Below are positions 32,952-41,976 of a DNA stretch of 64,000 nucleotides, in pieces. The DNA is from Flavobacterium sp. GTDB taxonomy: Bacteria > Bacteroidota > Bacteroidia > Flavobacteriales > Flavobacteriaceae. The stretch spans positions 124,001 to 188,000 of the forward strand of contig NZ_JAIXTJ010000020.1 of assembly GCF_027483985.1 (NCBI RefSeq), written 5' to 3'. Numbering within the stretch: the stretch's first letter is position 1; every line of letters starts with the position of its first letter. Made by a program: the position numbers and the translations under genes. The notes under the pieces are model-generated. The model saw nothing but the letters and a program-made list of their open reading frames with translations, did no database searches and was not told the origin of the DNA.

Positions 32952-33746
32952 CTACAAACTAATCTTCACCACATAACCTTCAAAAGTTCGAACATTAAAA
33001 ACGGTTCCGTCCTCGAAGATTAAATATTGTCCTTTTATTCCGGTGAGTTTTCCTGAGAAGTTTGGTGCTTTATCTAAATTCAAACTGCTTACTTTTTTAG
33101 GATATTCTAAAACTGGAAAATGTAAATCATACAAATCTTCTTTTTCTGGATGATAGAATTCTTGCACTTCTTTAGGAATTAGGTATTTCAAATTGGCACG
33201 TTCTTTTATTAAATCGGCAGCCGGAACTTCATTTTTTAGCATTTTTTGCCAATTGGTTTTATCGGCAAAATGATTTTTCAAAGCCACCTCGGTAATTCCT
33301 GCCAAATATCGATTTGGAACCTCAACAATTGGAATGGCTTGCACTGCACCTTGATCAATCCATCGTGTCGGCACTTGTGTTTTTCTGGTTACACCCACTT
33401 TCACTTCGCTTGATAAGGCCAAATACACAATATGCGGTTGCAATTGTACTCTTTTTTCGTATTCCAAATCTCTATCTTCAATGTCTAAATGCGCTGTCGA
33501 TAATTCGGGTTTCATAATCCAATCGCCTGCTGATGCGCTACTCATAAAGCAATCGTAACAAAATCCTTGACGGAAGATTTTCTTCTTTTTCCCACAATTC
33601 AAACATTGATAACCCAAAAAATTAATTTCTAACGATTTGTTTAATAACTGATTCAAATTGAGAAAACTGTTTTCAAAAACTAAATAGTACTGAATTGGAT
33701 TAGAAAACTCGGTTTGCATTTTGGTGAGAACGCCTTCGTATTGCAT
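32952..33746 (-). CDS. DUF2797 protein with zinc ribbon and GIY-YIG-like segment
   Basis: A 264-residue protein. The ATG at 33746 is used; the open frame continues 25 codons further upstream without family similarity. Four cysteines (Cys48, Cys51, Cys63, Cys66) form a likely zinc ribbon (CLNCGKKKKIFRQGFCYDC). The stretch at 107-129 (IVYLALSSEVKVGVTRK, then PTRW) resembles the Y...G-V/I-T...R core of GIY-YIG endonucleases. DUF2797 has no established function; a nuclease-like fold is my inference. It converges with the Fic gene, 5 bp apart, with no terminator between them. Confidence 0.8.
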   Translation of the reverse strand: MQYEGVLTKMQTEFSNPIQYYLVFENSFLNLNQLLNKSLEINFLGYQCLNCGKKKKIFRQGFCYDCFMSSASAGDWIMKPELSTAHLDIEDRDLEYEKRVQLQPHIVYLALSSEVKVGVTRKTQVPTRWIDQGAVQAIPIVEVPNRYLAGITEVALKNHFADKTNWQKMLKNEVPAADLIKERANLKYLIPKEVQEFYHPEKEDLYDLHFPVLEYPKKVSSLNLDKAPNFSGKLTGIKGQYLIFEDGTVFNVRTFEGYVVKISL

Positions 33747-33836
33747 ATTAAATATTGGATTTATGATATTAGATTTTAAATATTTTACTATTTTAGCGTA
33801 AATATAGATGTTGTCTAACATTAAACCAATCTGATT

Positions 33837-34250
33837 ATGAAAAATTTCTTTATTGTAATTTGTTTTATACTATTGACTTCTTTTACGATTAAATCAAAAA
33901 TTAATCTTCTTCCCGATGGTACTTATGTTGCTGTTTTAGATGAAAAATACAAAAAAATGGAATTGAATGATTTTGAATTTACTGTTCAAAACAACCAATT
34001 CGTAATCAAGAAAGCTGACAAATTAGAAACATTCGAAATGGAATGGTTGGATGAGAATTCTTTTGTAGTAAAAGGATATACGGAATCAGTATCGCCAAAT
34101 ACATTTGAACAAAACCTATTAAAAGATTACAGACCAACATTTAATATCTTTAAAAACAACAAAAACGAATATAAATTCACGATTGGTACAGAAAACGAAA
34201 AAGAACCAATTTTAGCTGGAAAACTAGTTCAAACTGTGAATCAAAAATAG
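33837..34250 (+). CDS. Small secreted protein of unknown function
   Basis: 137 residues with an N-terminal signal peptide (MKNFFIVICFILLTSFTIK). The mature part has a lipocalin-like or META-like beta pattern (LLPDGTYVAVLDEKYKKMEL, then FEFTVQNNQFVI), but no family is certain. No lipobox cysteine at the cleavage site. Divergent from the DUF2797 gene. Confidence 0.65.
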   Translation: MKNFFIVICFILLTSFTIKSKINLLPDGTYVAVLDEKYKKMELNDFEFTVQNNQFVIKKADKLETFEMEWLDENSFVVKGYTESVSPNTFEQNLLKDYRPTFNIFKNNKNEYKFTIGTENEKEPILAGKLVQTVNQK

Positions 34251-34355
34251 TTTTTTTAATTGCTTAAATGGTTACAGAAGCAATCTTAATAAACCTTACT
34301 GCCTTAATGGTTAAATCAAATAGTATTTATTTTTAAAATATCACAACCAAAAAAA

Positions 34356-35894
34356 ATGCCTTTTCCAATAATTAATTCTATCGCGTCTTGGGTTTTGAAG
34401 CAACGCATTCATCAGATTGAGTTGTTTCTAAAATATCCTAATGAAGTTCAAGATGAATTGCTAATGAATTTAATTCGCAATTGTGAAGAAACCGTTATTG
34501 GAAAAAAATATGAGTTTGATTCAATAAGAAGTTACAAAACGTTTACCGAAAGAGTTCCGGTTTCTACCTACGAAGAATTGGAACCTATGATTGAACTCAC
34601 TCGAAAAGGCGCACAAAATGTCTTTTGGAATACGTCAATAAAATGGTTTGCCAAATCAAGTGGAACGACCAATGCTAAAAGTAAATTTATTCCGGTAAGT
34701 AATGAAGCTTTGGAAGATTGCCACTACAAAGGCAGCAAAGATTTGTTGTGTATGTATCTGAATAATAACGAAAACTCAGATATGTTCCTTGGAAAAAGTT
34801 TACGTCTTGGCGGCAGTTCGCAGATTTATGAAAACAACAATACTTCGTTTGGTGATTTATCGGCAATATTGATAGAAAATATGCCAATGTGGGCTGAATT
34901 CAGTAGCACACCAAGCAATAAAGTTTCGTTAATGAGTGAATGGGAAACCAAATTAACCGCTATTATTAACGAAACCAAAACTGAGAATGTAACCAGTTTT
35001 GCTGGCGTTCCGTCATGGATGCTGGTATTATTGAATCGAATTTTAACCGAAACCAACAATTCTAATTTGATGGAATTGTGGCCTAATTTGGAAGTGTATT
35101 TTCACGGCGGCGTAAATTTTGAACCTTATCGTGAGCAATACCAAAAGATCATTCCGAATAGTGATTTTAAATTTTATGAGATTTACAATGCTTCTGAAGG
35201 ATTTTTTGCGATTCAGGATTTGAATTACTCTAACGATTTATTGTTAATGTTGGATTATGGAATTTTCTATGAATTCATTCCGATGGATACTTTTGGAACG
35301 CCAAACCAACGCCTTGTTCGTTTAGCCGATGTTGAATTGTTTAAAAATTATGCTATTGTAATCACAACTAATTCAGGATTATGGCGTTATATGATTGGAG
35401 ACACGGTTCGATTTACTTCCTTAAAACCATACCGAATTAGAGTTTCAGGAAGAACGAAACATCATATTAATGTTTTTGGCGAAGAATTAATGGTTGAAAA
35501 TACGGATACTGCGATTGCTAAAACAAGTTCGATATTGAATTGTGAAGTCAAAGATTATACCGTTGCTCCTGTTTTTATGAAAGGAAAAGAAAAAGGCGCA
35601 CATGAATGGATGATTGAATTTAAAAAGCATCCGGAAGATATGGCGCAATTTCAAAAAGTATTGGACGAAACGTTACAAACCGTCAACTCCGATTATGAAG
35701 CCAAACGCTATAACAATATGACTTTAAACCCATTGAAAGTCAATGTTGCTCGTGAAAATCTATTTTATGATTGGTTAAAAGAGCAAGACAAATTGGGTGG
35801 ACAACACAAAATTCCGAGATTGTCTAACGAACGTGATTACCTGGAGCAATTGATTGGGATGCAGACGAGTGTGAAAAATTCTATACATTTGTAA
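34356..35894 (+). CDS. GH3-like acyl-adenylating enzyme
   Basis: A 512-residue member of the GH3 family of the ANL superfamily. The ATP-binding loop is KSSGTTNAKSKF, with SSGTT at 101-105. Further motifs are FYEIYNASEGFFAIQD (motif 2-like) and WRYMIGDTVRFTSLKPYRI (motif 3-like, with the conserved Asp). Plant GH3 enzymes join amino acids to jasmonate or auxin; bacterial members are widespread in Bacteroidetes and their acid and amine substrates are unknown. Single gene, unlinked to neighbours as far as can be seen. Confidence 0.88.
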   Translation: MPFPIINSIASWVLKQRIHQIELFLKYPNEVQDELLMNLIRNCEETVIGKKYEFDSIRSYKTFTERVPVSTYEELEPMIELTRKGAQNVFWNTSIKWFAKSSGTTNAKSKFIPVSNEALEDCHYKGSKDLLCMYLNNNENSDMFLGKSLRLGGSSQIYENNNTSFGDLSAILIENMPMWAEFSSTPSNKVSLMSEWETKLTAIINETKTENVTSFAGVPSWMLVLLNRILTETNNSNLMELWPNLEVYFHGGVNFEPYREQYQKIIPNSDFKFYEIYNASEGFFAIQDLNYSNDLLLMLDYGIFYEFIPMDTFGTPNQRLVRLADVELFKNYAIVITTNSGLWRYMIGDTVRFTSLKPYRIRVSGRTKHHINVFGEELMVENTDTAIAKTSSILNCEVKDYTVAPVFMKGKEKGAHEWMIEFKKHPEDMAQFQKVLDETLQTVNSDYEAKRYNNMTLNPLKVNVARENLFYDWLKEQDKLGGQHKIPRLSNERDYLEQLIGMQTSVKNSIHL

Positions 35895-35898
35895 TATA

Positions 35899-35906
35899 TA
35901 TGTTTG
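35899..35906 (+). promoter_or_regulatory. Promoter -7 element of the toxin-antitoxin pair
   Basis: TATGTTTG matches TAnnTTTG, 24 bp before the ATG at 35931. Confidence 0.55.
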
Positions 35907-35930
35907 CTCTGATAAATAAAATTTATACCT

Positions 35931-36173
35931 ATGAAACAAGTTACCATAAATATCAAAGACAATAAATACTCCTTTTTTTTAGAGCTGTTGAACAGTATGG
36001 ATTTTGTTTCCATTGTAGATCAAGAAGATTGGTATGAAAACCTTTCTCAAAATGAAAAAAATTTAATACAAAAAGGAATTCAAGATATTGAAAATGGTCA
36101 AATTGATTCCCACGAAGAAGTGATGAGTTTAGCAAGCAAAAGAATATCTGATTTAAGAAACTCTCCTAAATGA
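35931..36173 (+). CDS. Antitoxin-like protein of a type II pair
   Basis: An 80-residue acidic protein. The N-terminus (KQVTINIKDNKYSFFLELLN) looks like a short strand plus helix. The rest (NEKNLIQKGIQDIENGQIDS, then EEVMSLASKRISDL) matches the C-terminal helix of RelB/Phd-like partners of RelE/ParE toxins, where the toxin wraps around the antitoxin helix. It overlaps the toxin frame by 4 bp (ATGA). Its own promoter precedes it. The assignment rests mainly on size, tail and gene pairing. Confidence 0.75.
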   Translation: MKQVTINIKDNKYSFFLELLNSMDFVSIVDQEDWYENLSQNEKNLIQKGIQDIENGQIDSHEEVMSLASKRISDLRNSPK

Positions 36174-36447
36174 ACGTTATTTGGTCCGCTTTAGCGAAAG
36201 ATTATTACCTCTACATTATTGAACAACTTTTTACGAAATGGAACATTAAAGTTGTTGAGAAATTTGAAAAAGAAATCAATACTTTAGTAGATAACATTTC
36301 AAAAACAATCAAATCTGTCCGCAGTCCAAAATTATGAATTACCATAAATGTATGGTAAACAAACACATCTCTTTAATTTATAGAATTGAAAATCAAAGAG
36401 TAGAAATTATAACCTTGTTATTCAACAAATCTGATCATTTGTATTAA
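36170..36447 (+). pseudogene. RelE/ParE-type toxin, frameshifted
   Basis: The first frame (36170-36337) encodes the N-terminal half (VIWSALAKDYYLYIIEQLFT), stops at TGA, and is followed in the -1 frame (36334-36447) by the C-terminal half (VNKHISLIYRIENQRVEIIT). Joined near 36332 they give about 92 residues, the usual size for the family, with the typical LIYRI strand. A single-base indel, probably in the CCAAAATT A-run, explains the break. The codons there do not make a standard slippery heptamer, so programmed frameshifting is less likely. As it stands no full toxin is made, while the antitoxin gene is intact. Confidence 0.7.
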
Positions 36448-36587
36448 TGAAAAAAACTGCCCTACTTTTCCTTCTAGCGATATCCATACTTTCTTGTGGA
36501 CCGAAAAGAATGAAATGTTATGGAAAACGTTGTGTGCAAACTTCGATAAAAAAAGAAAGTTCAGTACCTTTGCACCGCAATTCGTAA
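36447..36587 (+). CDS. 46-residue lipoprotein
   Basis: A short gene whose ATG overlaps the TAA of the broken toxin frame. The product starts with a lipoprotein signal (MKKTALLFLLAISILSC, Cys17) and has a short mature part with two more cysteines (GPKRMKCYGKRCVQTSIKKE). Short lipoproteins beginning SCGPKRM are familiar in Flavobacterium. Function unknown. The promoter of the next gene lies in its 3' end. Confidence 0.65.
   Translation: MKKTALLFLLAISILSCGPKRMKCYGKRCVQTSIKKESSVPLHRNS
36565..36572 (+). promoter_or_regulatory. Promoter -7 element of the EamA transporter gene
   Basis: TACCTTTG matches TAnnTTTG, 30 bp before the TTG start at 36603 and inside the small lipoprotein gene. Confidence 0.5.
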
Positions 36588-36602
36588 TTCCCAAATCTTT
36601 TT

Positions 36603-37484
36603 TTGAAAACAAAACTTTACTTAGCTTTATTTTGTGTTGCCTTTTTTTGGGGTACTACTTTTTTAGGAATTCGAATTGGTATTGAAACCATTCCTCCTTT
36701 TCTTCTTGCCGGTATTCGCAATCTAATTTCGGGTTTTTTGATTTTCTTTTATTTGTTATTTCAACGAAAATTGGAACCCGTAAATCCGAGGCAATTCTTA
36801 AGAGTATTTATTTTGTCTATCATGATGATTGTGCTAGCCAACGGATTGACCACTTATTCTGAAAAATACATTACTAGCGGTTTGGCTTCCTTAATATCTA
36901 CATTGTCGCCTTTTTTTGTCCTGATTTTGAATTTGATTTTGGGCAACGAAAAACTTTCGATTAAAACTTCCCTTGGCATTTTGCTTGGAATGTTTGGTAT
37001 TTTCTTAATCTATAAAAACAGTCTAGCCGATTTATTGAATCCAGAATACCGACAAGGCGTTTTTGCCATTTTAATAGCCGTTTTAATGTGGGCTATCGGA
37101 ACCATTATCACCAAAAAAGGAAGTTCCAATTCTTTAACGATGCTGATGAATGTTAGTGTACAAATGATCATCGCTGGAATCATTTTAACAGCCATTCAAT
37201 TTATTATTACTCCAACAATCTCTTCTGAAAATTGGAGTTTGCGCAGTGTACTTGCAATGATATACTTAGCGATTTTTGGTTCGGTTGTTGGCTATGTTGC
37301 TTATAGTTATTTGATTACTCAAATGTCTTCTACCAAAGTGTCTGTTTTGTCATATGTAAATGTGGTTGTTGCATTGTTTTTGGGTTGGCTAATCTTAGAC
37401 GAAACCATTACGCCACGAATTATTCTTGCAGCGTCACTAATTATTGGTGGTGTCATTATTGTAAATTATAAAAAGGCCAAATAA
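36603..37484 (+). CDS. EamA/DMT family transporter
   Basis: A 293-residue inner-membrane protein with ten hydrophobic helices in two EamA repeats (about 5-135 and 145-290). The first repeat begins LYLALFCVAFFWGTTFLGIR, with the usual Trp-Gly-Thr; the second begins GVFAILIAVLMWAIGTIITK. The start is TTG at 36603, giving MKTKLYLALF; no ATG is nearby. The family exports amino acids, nucleobases or drugs; the substrate is unknown. Single gene. Confidence 0.88.
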   Translation: MKTKLYLALFCVAFFWGTTFLGIRIGIETIPPFLLAGIRNLISGFLIFFYLLFQRKLEPVNPRQFLRVFILSIMMIVLANGLTTYSEKYITSGLASLISTLSPFFVLILNLILGNEKLSIKTSLGILLGMFGIFLIYKNSLADLLNPEYRQGVFAILIAVLMWAIGTIITKKGSSNSLTMLMNVSVQMIIAGIILTAIQFIITPTISSENWSLRSVLAMIYLAIFGSVVGYVAYSYLITQMSSTKVSVLSYVNVVVALFLGWLILDETITPRIILAASLIIGGVIIVNYKKAK

Positions 37485-37592
37485 TTTAGTTTTTCTGTAA
37501 CATTTGTTGATGATAAAAGTCTTATTAAGAAATCATCATCCGTGGTTGTTCCAAATTTTTTGAATGGCTTCGGATAAAAAATCAATCAACGA

Positions 37593-39785
37593 ATGAAATC
37601 ATTAGTACTTACCTTAGCCGTTTTAATGGCTAATGCTGTTGTGGCGCAAGAAACTGCAACACCAAAAGACACGCTCAAGAAAAAAGTAGAAGTTCTTGAC
37701 GAAGTAAAAGTTGCCACTAAAAAACAACTTATCAAAGTAGAATCCGATAAAACCACCGTTTCTATTAAAGACAACGCTATGTTGAGTACCGGAACAGCCT
37801 ATGAAGCCGTAAAAAAACTTCCAGGCGTTATTGCTTCACCAACTGGTGGATTATCGTTAAATGGCAAAGGTGTAGCTATCTACATAGACGGTTCACCAAG
37901 CACACTCAGCGGAACAGATTTAGAAAATTATCTGTCGTCACTTCCGGCCAATGCCATTGAAAAAGTCGAATTGATTTATAACCCTGGAGCAGCATTTGAT
38001 GCCAATGCCAGTGGTTCGGTTATTAATTTAGTAACTAGTTCTAAACGATTGAAAGGTGTTAACGCGAGTTTTAACATTAATTATAATTTCAATAAATATC
38101 AAAAACCTAGTCCGCAAATCTTATTGAATGGTAAGGAAAAAAACTTGAGTTGGCAAACGATGATTGGTTATAATTATATTGATAGAGAACAGCTTTCTAA
38201 AAACGGACAAACTTTTACCTCTTTTAATCCAGATAAATATCTCGACCAACGACGATTGACGCTTACTACCAATAGAAATTTCTATATGCGCATTGGAACC
38301 AACTATAAATTAAGTAAAAAATCGAATTTACTTTTTAATTATAATTCTACTTATAGCAATGATAGAGATGTTTTTGATGCCAAAACAACAGGAAGTGACA
38401 TTACAGAATACTTAAATGATGGTGTAACTAAAACAAAATCTAACAACCACGAATTAAGTTTGCAATACAAAACCAAATTAGACACTATCGGAAGAACGCT
38501 TGACATTACTGCTTTTTCTAATTCATTTAATAGAAATCCTGATTCTAAATCTAATGCTTTTGACGGCGTGACATCTAGTTATAATAATTTTTCGAGTGAC
38601 TTTGGTTTGTTAAATTATTATTTGAAATATGATTTTGCCATTCCGTTTGAGAAACTAAAACTTTCTATTAATACTGGAGGAAAATTCAACACCATCAAAG
38701 TCAACAACACCGGAAGCTATAATTTGAATACGCCAATCACTGATATCATTGACTTTGATTATAAAGAAACCAATTTGGCTTTTTATGCCGAAGCTCGAAA
38801 AAAGATTAAAAAGTTCAATTTTACTTTAGGACTTCGTTATGAAGATTTTAATGTAGATCGTTCTGGACTTGTTGACAATACGAGAACCGACTTAGACTTC
38901 AGTAACCGCAACATTTTCCCGAATGTTAGTGCTTTGTATGAAGTTGCTCCAAGTGTCAATGTAAGCGCTTCTTATTCCCGAAAAATATCACAGCCTAATT
39001 ACAGCGCTTTAGATCCAAATGGTTCTAGTTTTGATCAATACAATGCGTCATCAGGAAACTTATTGTTGAATCCTACCTTTTATGACAATTATGAATTCAA
39101 GATTTCAGCAATGGATTTTATTCAATTGGGTGCTAATTATTCGGTGGCTAAAGATGAGAATTTGTTTATTTTGAATACCGAACCTGGACAATTGGTAAGT
39201 ACACAAACGTTTCAACAGTTTGACAAATTTAAAACGATGAGTGTTTTTGCCAACTTCCCAATTCCGTTGGATTACTTCTTTAAAGGAAAAGAGGAATTCA
39301 AAAATAGAATGAACAATATTGACAAAATGAATTATATCTTTTTGAACATCAATTACATCAAAAACTTAACGGAAGGATACAATTTCTCTTTTGAATCGAA
39401 ACCTGTTTGGAATTATGCTGCGCAAGCCCAGATTTTGTTGCCTTGGGATATAAAAAGCAGTATGACCTATTTTATTTTGCCTGAAGGCGGTACTTGGCAG
39501 ATTTATAAAATCACAAAACCAATTCAACAATTTGACATTTCGTTGAACAAAGATTTCTTGAATAAGAAATTAAAATTAGGAATTCACGCTTTCGATTTAT
39601 TCAATCAAAATGAGGTTAATGCCTTGGTTTCTTCCACCAACTTAGAAACTAATTTTAAGGAGAAAAATGACTCTAGGGTTTTTAGAATTTCGTTAACTTA
39701 TAAATTTGGAAACTTAAAATTAGAAAAAGAAAACACCGATATTCAAGTTGAAAAAGTACAAAGTGGTGGTGGTTTAGTGAAGTAA
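37593..39785 (+). CDS. TonB-dependent-receptor-like outer membrane beta-barrel protein
   Basis: 730 residues: a signal peptide (1-19, ending VVAQ), a plug-like domain (about 35-150, VATKKQLIKVESDKTTVSIK and LPGVIASPTGGLSLNGKGVA) and a long 22-strand-type barrel of the OMP_b-brl_3 family ending in LTYKFGNLKLE plus a short tail. Unlike most of its relatives it has no carboxypeptidase-like domain before the plug. The ligand is unknown; no SusD partner or siderophore gene is next to it. Followed by a terminator. Confidence 0.85.
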   Translation: MKSLVLTLAVLMANAVVAQETATPKDTLKKKVEVLDEVKVATKKQLIKVESDKTTVSIKDNAMLSTGTAYEAVKKLPGVIASPTGGLSLNGKGVAIYIDGSPSTLSGTDLENYLSSLPANAIEKVELIYNPGAAFDANASGSVINLVTSSKRLKGVNASFNINYNFNKYQKPSPQILLNGKEKNLSWQTMIGYNYIDREQLSKNGQTFTSFNPDKYLDQRRLTLTTNRNFYMRIGTNYKLSKKSNLLFNYNSTYSNDRDVFDAKTTGSDITEYLNDGVTKTKSNNHELSLQYKTKLDTIGRTLDITAFSNSFNRNPDSKSNAFDGVTSSYNNFSSDFGLLNYYLKYDFAIPFEKLKLSINTGGKFNTIKVNNTGSYNLNTPITDIIDFDYKETNLAFYAEARKKIKKFNFTLGLRYEDFNVDRSGLVDNTRTDLDFSNRNIFPNVSALYEVAPSVNVSASYSRKISQPNYSALDPNGSSFDQYNASSGNLLLNPTFYDNYEFKISAMDFIQLGANYSVAKDENLFILNTEPGQLVSTQTFQQFDKFKTMSVFANFPIPLDYFFKGKEEFKNRMNNIDKMNYIFLNINYIKNLTEGYNFSFESKPVWNYAAQAQILLPWDIKSSMTYFILPEGGTWQIYKITKPIQQFDISLNKDFLNKKLKLGIHAFDLFNQNEVNALVSSTNLETNFKEKNDSRVFRISLTYKFGNLKLEKENTDIQVEKVQSGGGLVK

Positions 39786-39822
39786 TTCATAGATTAGTTA
39801 TAAATAAAAATCGATTATAAAA

Positions 39823-39855
39823 ATGCTCCAAAAGGTAAATCACTTTTTGGGGCAT
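39823..39855 (+). terminator. Intrinsic terminator
   Basis: Stem ATGCTCCAAAA/TTTTGGGGCAT with one T-G pair, followed by a T-run. Confidence 0.85.
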
Positions 39856-39892
39856 TTTTTGTTTAAATGAAAAAACAGGTATTTATACCTAG

Positions 39893-39921
39893 TTGTTGAG
39901 AAATTTTTTTGCTTAAATTTG
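39893..39921 (+). promoter_or_regulatory. Promoter with -33 and -7 elements
   Basis: TTG at 39893-39895, an 18-bp spacer, then TAAATTTG at 39914-39921. This is the best-spaced promoter I found in the window. It leaves a 5' leader of about 85 bases before 40012. Confidence 0.65.
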
Positions 39922-40011
39922 TTGAACATTGCATAACTTAATAATATGATAATAAATAACTTATAATTAGGTTCTCTTTTTAATATAACTTTATATTTAA
40001 AAACATATACT

Positions 40012-40545
40012 ATGAAAAAATTGATATTATTACTTCTAACAACTTTCATCTTTAGCTGCTGCAACAAAGATGATGACCAACCCAAGGCAGAAATTGATAA
40101 ACTACCACCAGCTACACAAGTTGGAGCCAACACTTTTGGTTGTCTTTTAGATGGTGTTGCATTTAAACCAGGTGGCGGACCAAACCCATTAGACTGCGTA
40201 TACCAATATGTTAATGGAGGTTATTATTTTGCTCTTCAAGGAAATAAAAGAGATAGTAATAATAATTTATTAAGTGTTTCATTAGGAACAATTAATTTAC
40301 AAATTTTTGAAAATAACACCTATCAATTAAAAGAGCAGCAAGATGGTAATGCTAGAGGCCGTTTTTATTTAAATACTTTATACAACGATACCTCACAAAT
40401 TTATACCGGTGAATTAACAATTACAAAATTAGACCAAGTTAATAAAATCGTGTCAGGAACGTTTTGGTTTGATGTTCTTCATCCTTTAACTAATGAAGTT
40501 GTGAAAATAAGGGAAGGTCGATTTGATATGCAATACACAAACTAA
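40012..40545 (+). CDS. Lipoprotein, DUF6252-like
   Basis: A 177-residue lipoprotein (MKKLILLLLTTFIFSCC, Cys16). The mature part has a DKLPPATQVGANTFGCLLDG signature near residue 29 and ends VSGTFWFDVLHPL ... REGRFDMQY, a pattern I associate with DUF6252 of Flavobacteria. This protein is beta-rich and of unknown function. It has its own promoter and terminator. Confidence 0.75.
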   Translation: MKKLILLLLTTFIFSCCNKDDDQPKAEIDKLPPATQVGANTFGCLLDGVAFKPGGGPNPLDCVYQYVNGGYYFALQGNKRDSNNNLLSVSLGTINLQIFENNTYQLKEQQDGNARGRFYLNTLYNDTSQIYTGELTITKLDQVNKIVSGTFWFDVLHPLTNEVVKIREGRFDMQYTN

Positions 40546-40619
40546 TAGCAAAAATGGCATGAAATAGAAATTAAACTGATAGTCTTTTGATGATTTAACA
40601 GAAAAAAAACATAAATAAA

Positions 40620-40649
40620 AACCCGATTCTGAAATTTCAAAATCGGGTT
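40620..40649. terminator. Intrinsic terminator between convergent genes
   Basis: Stem AACCCGATT/AATCGGGTT followed by T-run. It lies between the lipoprotein gene and clpX, with an A-run on the other side. Confidence 0.85.
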
Positions 40650-40673
40650 TTTTGGTTGTATTAGAATTAAAAA

Positions 40674-41906
40674 TTACGATGCAATTTCCAATCGTTTCAA
40701 TAAATTTTTATTCAAAGTATGTTCGGCATACTCTTTATCAATTTCTAAAGATTTGTCATCAGAACTTGGCAATTCGTACATCGCATCGGTTAAGATTGCT
40801 TCGCATAACGAACGCAATCCACGCGCACCTAATTTGTATTCTAATGCTTTTTCTACAATATAATCTAAAGCTTCGTTGGTAATGGTGAATTTCACATCGT
40901 CCATTTCAAACAGCTTTTCGTATTGCTTGATTAACGCATTTTTTGGTTCGGTTAGAATAGAACGCAACGTTTCTTTATCTAAAGGATCCATATGAGTTAA
41001 CACCGGCAAACGTCCAATAATTTCTGGGATCAATCCAAAATCTTTGATGTCTTTTGGGATGATGTATTGCAATAAATTATCCTTATCGATATTGTCAACA
41101 TTTCTTGAAGTTGAATATCCAACTGCGGTTCTGTTTAAACGTTTTGAAATGATTCTTTCAATTCCGTCAAAAGCTCCACCTGCGATGAACAATATATTTT
41201 GAGTATTTACCTCAACAAATTTTTGATCTGGATGTTTTCTTCCGCCTTTTGGTGGAACATTAACCACAGTTCCTTCTAATAATTTCAATAAGGCTTGTTG
41301 CACACCTTCACCAGAAACATCACGAGTTATCGATGGATTATCGCTTTTACGTGCAATTTTATCAATTTCGTCGATGAAAACTATGCCTCTTTCTGCTTTA
41401 GTTACATCATAATCGGCTGCTTGAAGTAAACGTGTTAAAATACTTTCTACATCTTCTCCAACATAACCAGCTTCAGTTAAAACCGTTGCATCAACAATAG
41501 CCAATGGAACGTCAAGCATACGAGCAATAGTTTTTGCTACTAATGTTTTTCCAGTTCCAGTTTGTCCAACCATAATGATGTTTGACTTTTCAATTTCAAC
41601 ATCATCATTTGCGCTTTGTTGCATTAATCTTTTGTAGTGATTGTAAACCGCTACTGACATTACTTTTTTGGTTTGCTCTTGACCAATTACATATTCGTCA
41701 AGAAATGCTCTGATTTCTTTTGGCTTGCGCAAAACTAAATCGGTAGCCATTTTTGCATTGGAATTGGTTTTTAGTTCTTCTAAAATAATTCCGTGTGCTT
41801 GTTCAATACAGCGGTCGCAGATGTGTGCGTCAATGCCGGCAATTAGTAAATTGGTTTCCGGTTTTTTTCTTCCGCAGAAGGAACATTCTAATTTTTCTTT
41901 TGCCAT
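40674..41906 (-). CDS. clpX: ATP-dependent protease ATPase subunit ClpX
   Basis: A 410-residue AAA+ unfoldase that feeds substrates to ClpP. The zinc-binding domain has Cys8, Cys11, Cys30 and Cys33. Walker A is GQTGTGKT (114-121), Walker B VFIDEID (176-182), and the pore loop GYVG (147-150) is normal. The C-terminal domain ([20 protein letters not shown]) is present. It is the last gene of the tig-clpP-clpX block, in the usual bacterial order, 70 bp after clpP. Confidence 0.97.
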   Translation of the reverse strand: MAKEKLECSFCGRKKPETNLLIAGIDAHICDRCIEQAHGIILEELKTNSNAKMATDLVLRKPKEIRAFLDEYVIGQEQTKKVMSVAVYNHYKRLMQQSANDDVEIEKSNIIMVGQTGTGKTLVAKTIARMLDVPLAIVDATVLTEAGYVGEDVESILTRLLQAADYDVTKAERGIVFIDEIDKIARKSDNPSITRDVSGEGVQQALLKLLEGTVVNVPPKGGRKHPDQKFVEVNTQNILFIAGGAFDGIERIISKRLNRTAVGYSTSRNVDNIDKDNLLQYIIPKDIKDFGLIPEIIGRLPVLTHMDPLDKETLRSILTEPKNALIKQYEKLFEMDDVKFTITNEALDYIVEKALEYKLGARGLRSLCEAILTDAMYELPSSDDKSLEIDKEYAEHTLNKNLLKRLEIAS

Positions 41907-41925
41907 TATTTAGTGATTAGTGAAA

Positions 41926-41964
41926 AGTGATTAGTAAGTAGCTCTTCACTATTTACTAATCACT
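41926..41964. repeat. Inverted repeat in the clpP-clpX spacer
   Basis: A 12-bp perfect stem AGTGATTAGTAA/TTACTAATCACT around a 15-nt loop containing AGCTCTTCACT. Its AGTGATTAGT core also occurs in the 14-bp repeat at 5105-5160. There is no T-run, so it is not a standard terminator. Confidence 0.7.
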
Positions 41965-41976
41965 AATTACTTATAT

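Noticed and set aside
36320..36340. Programmed -1 frameshift in the toxin gene
   Set aside because: The codons CCA-AAA-TTA do not form an X-XXY-YYZ slippery site and no downstream pairing is obvious; a simple indel is more likely.
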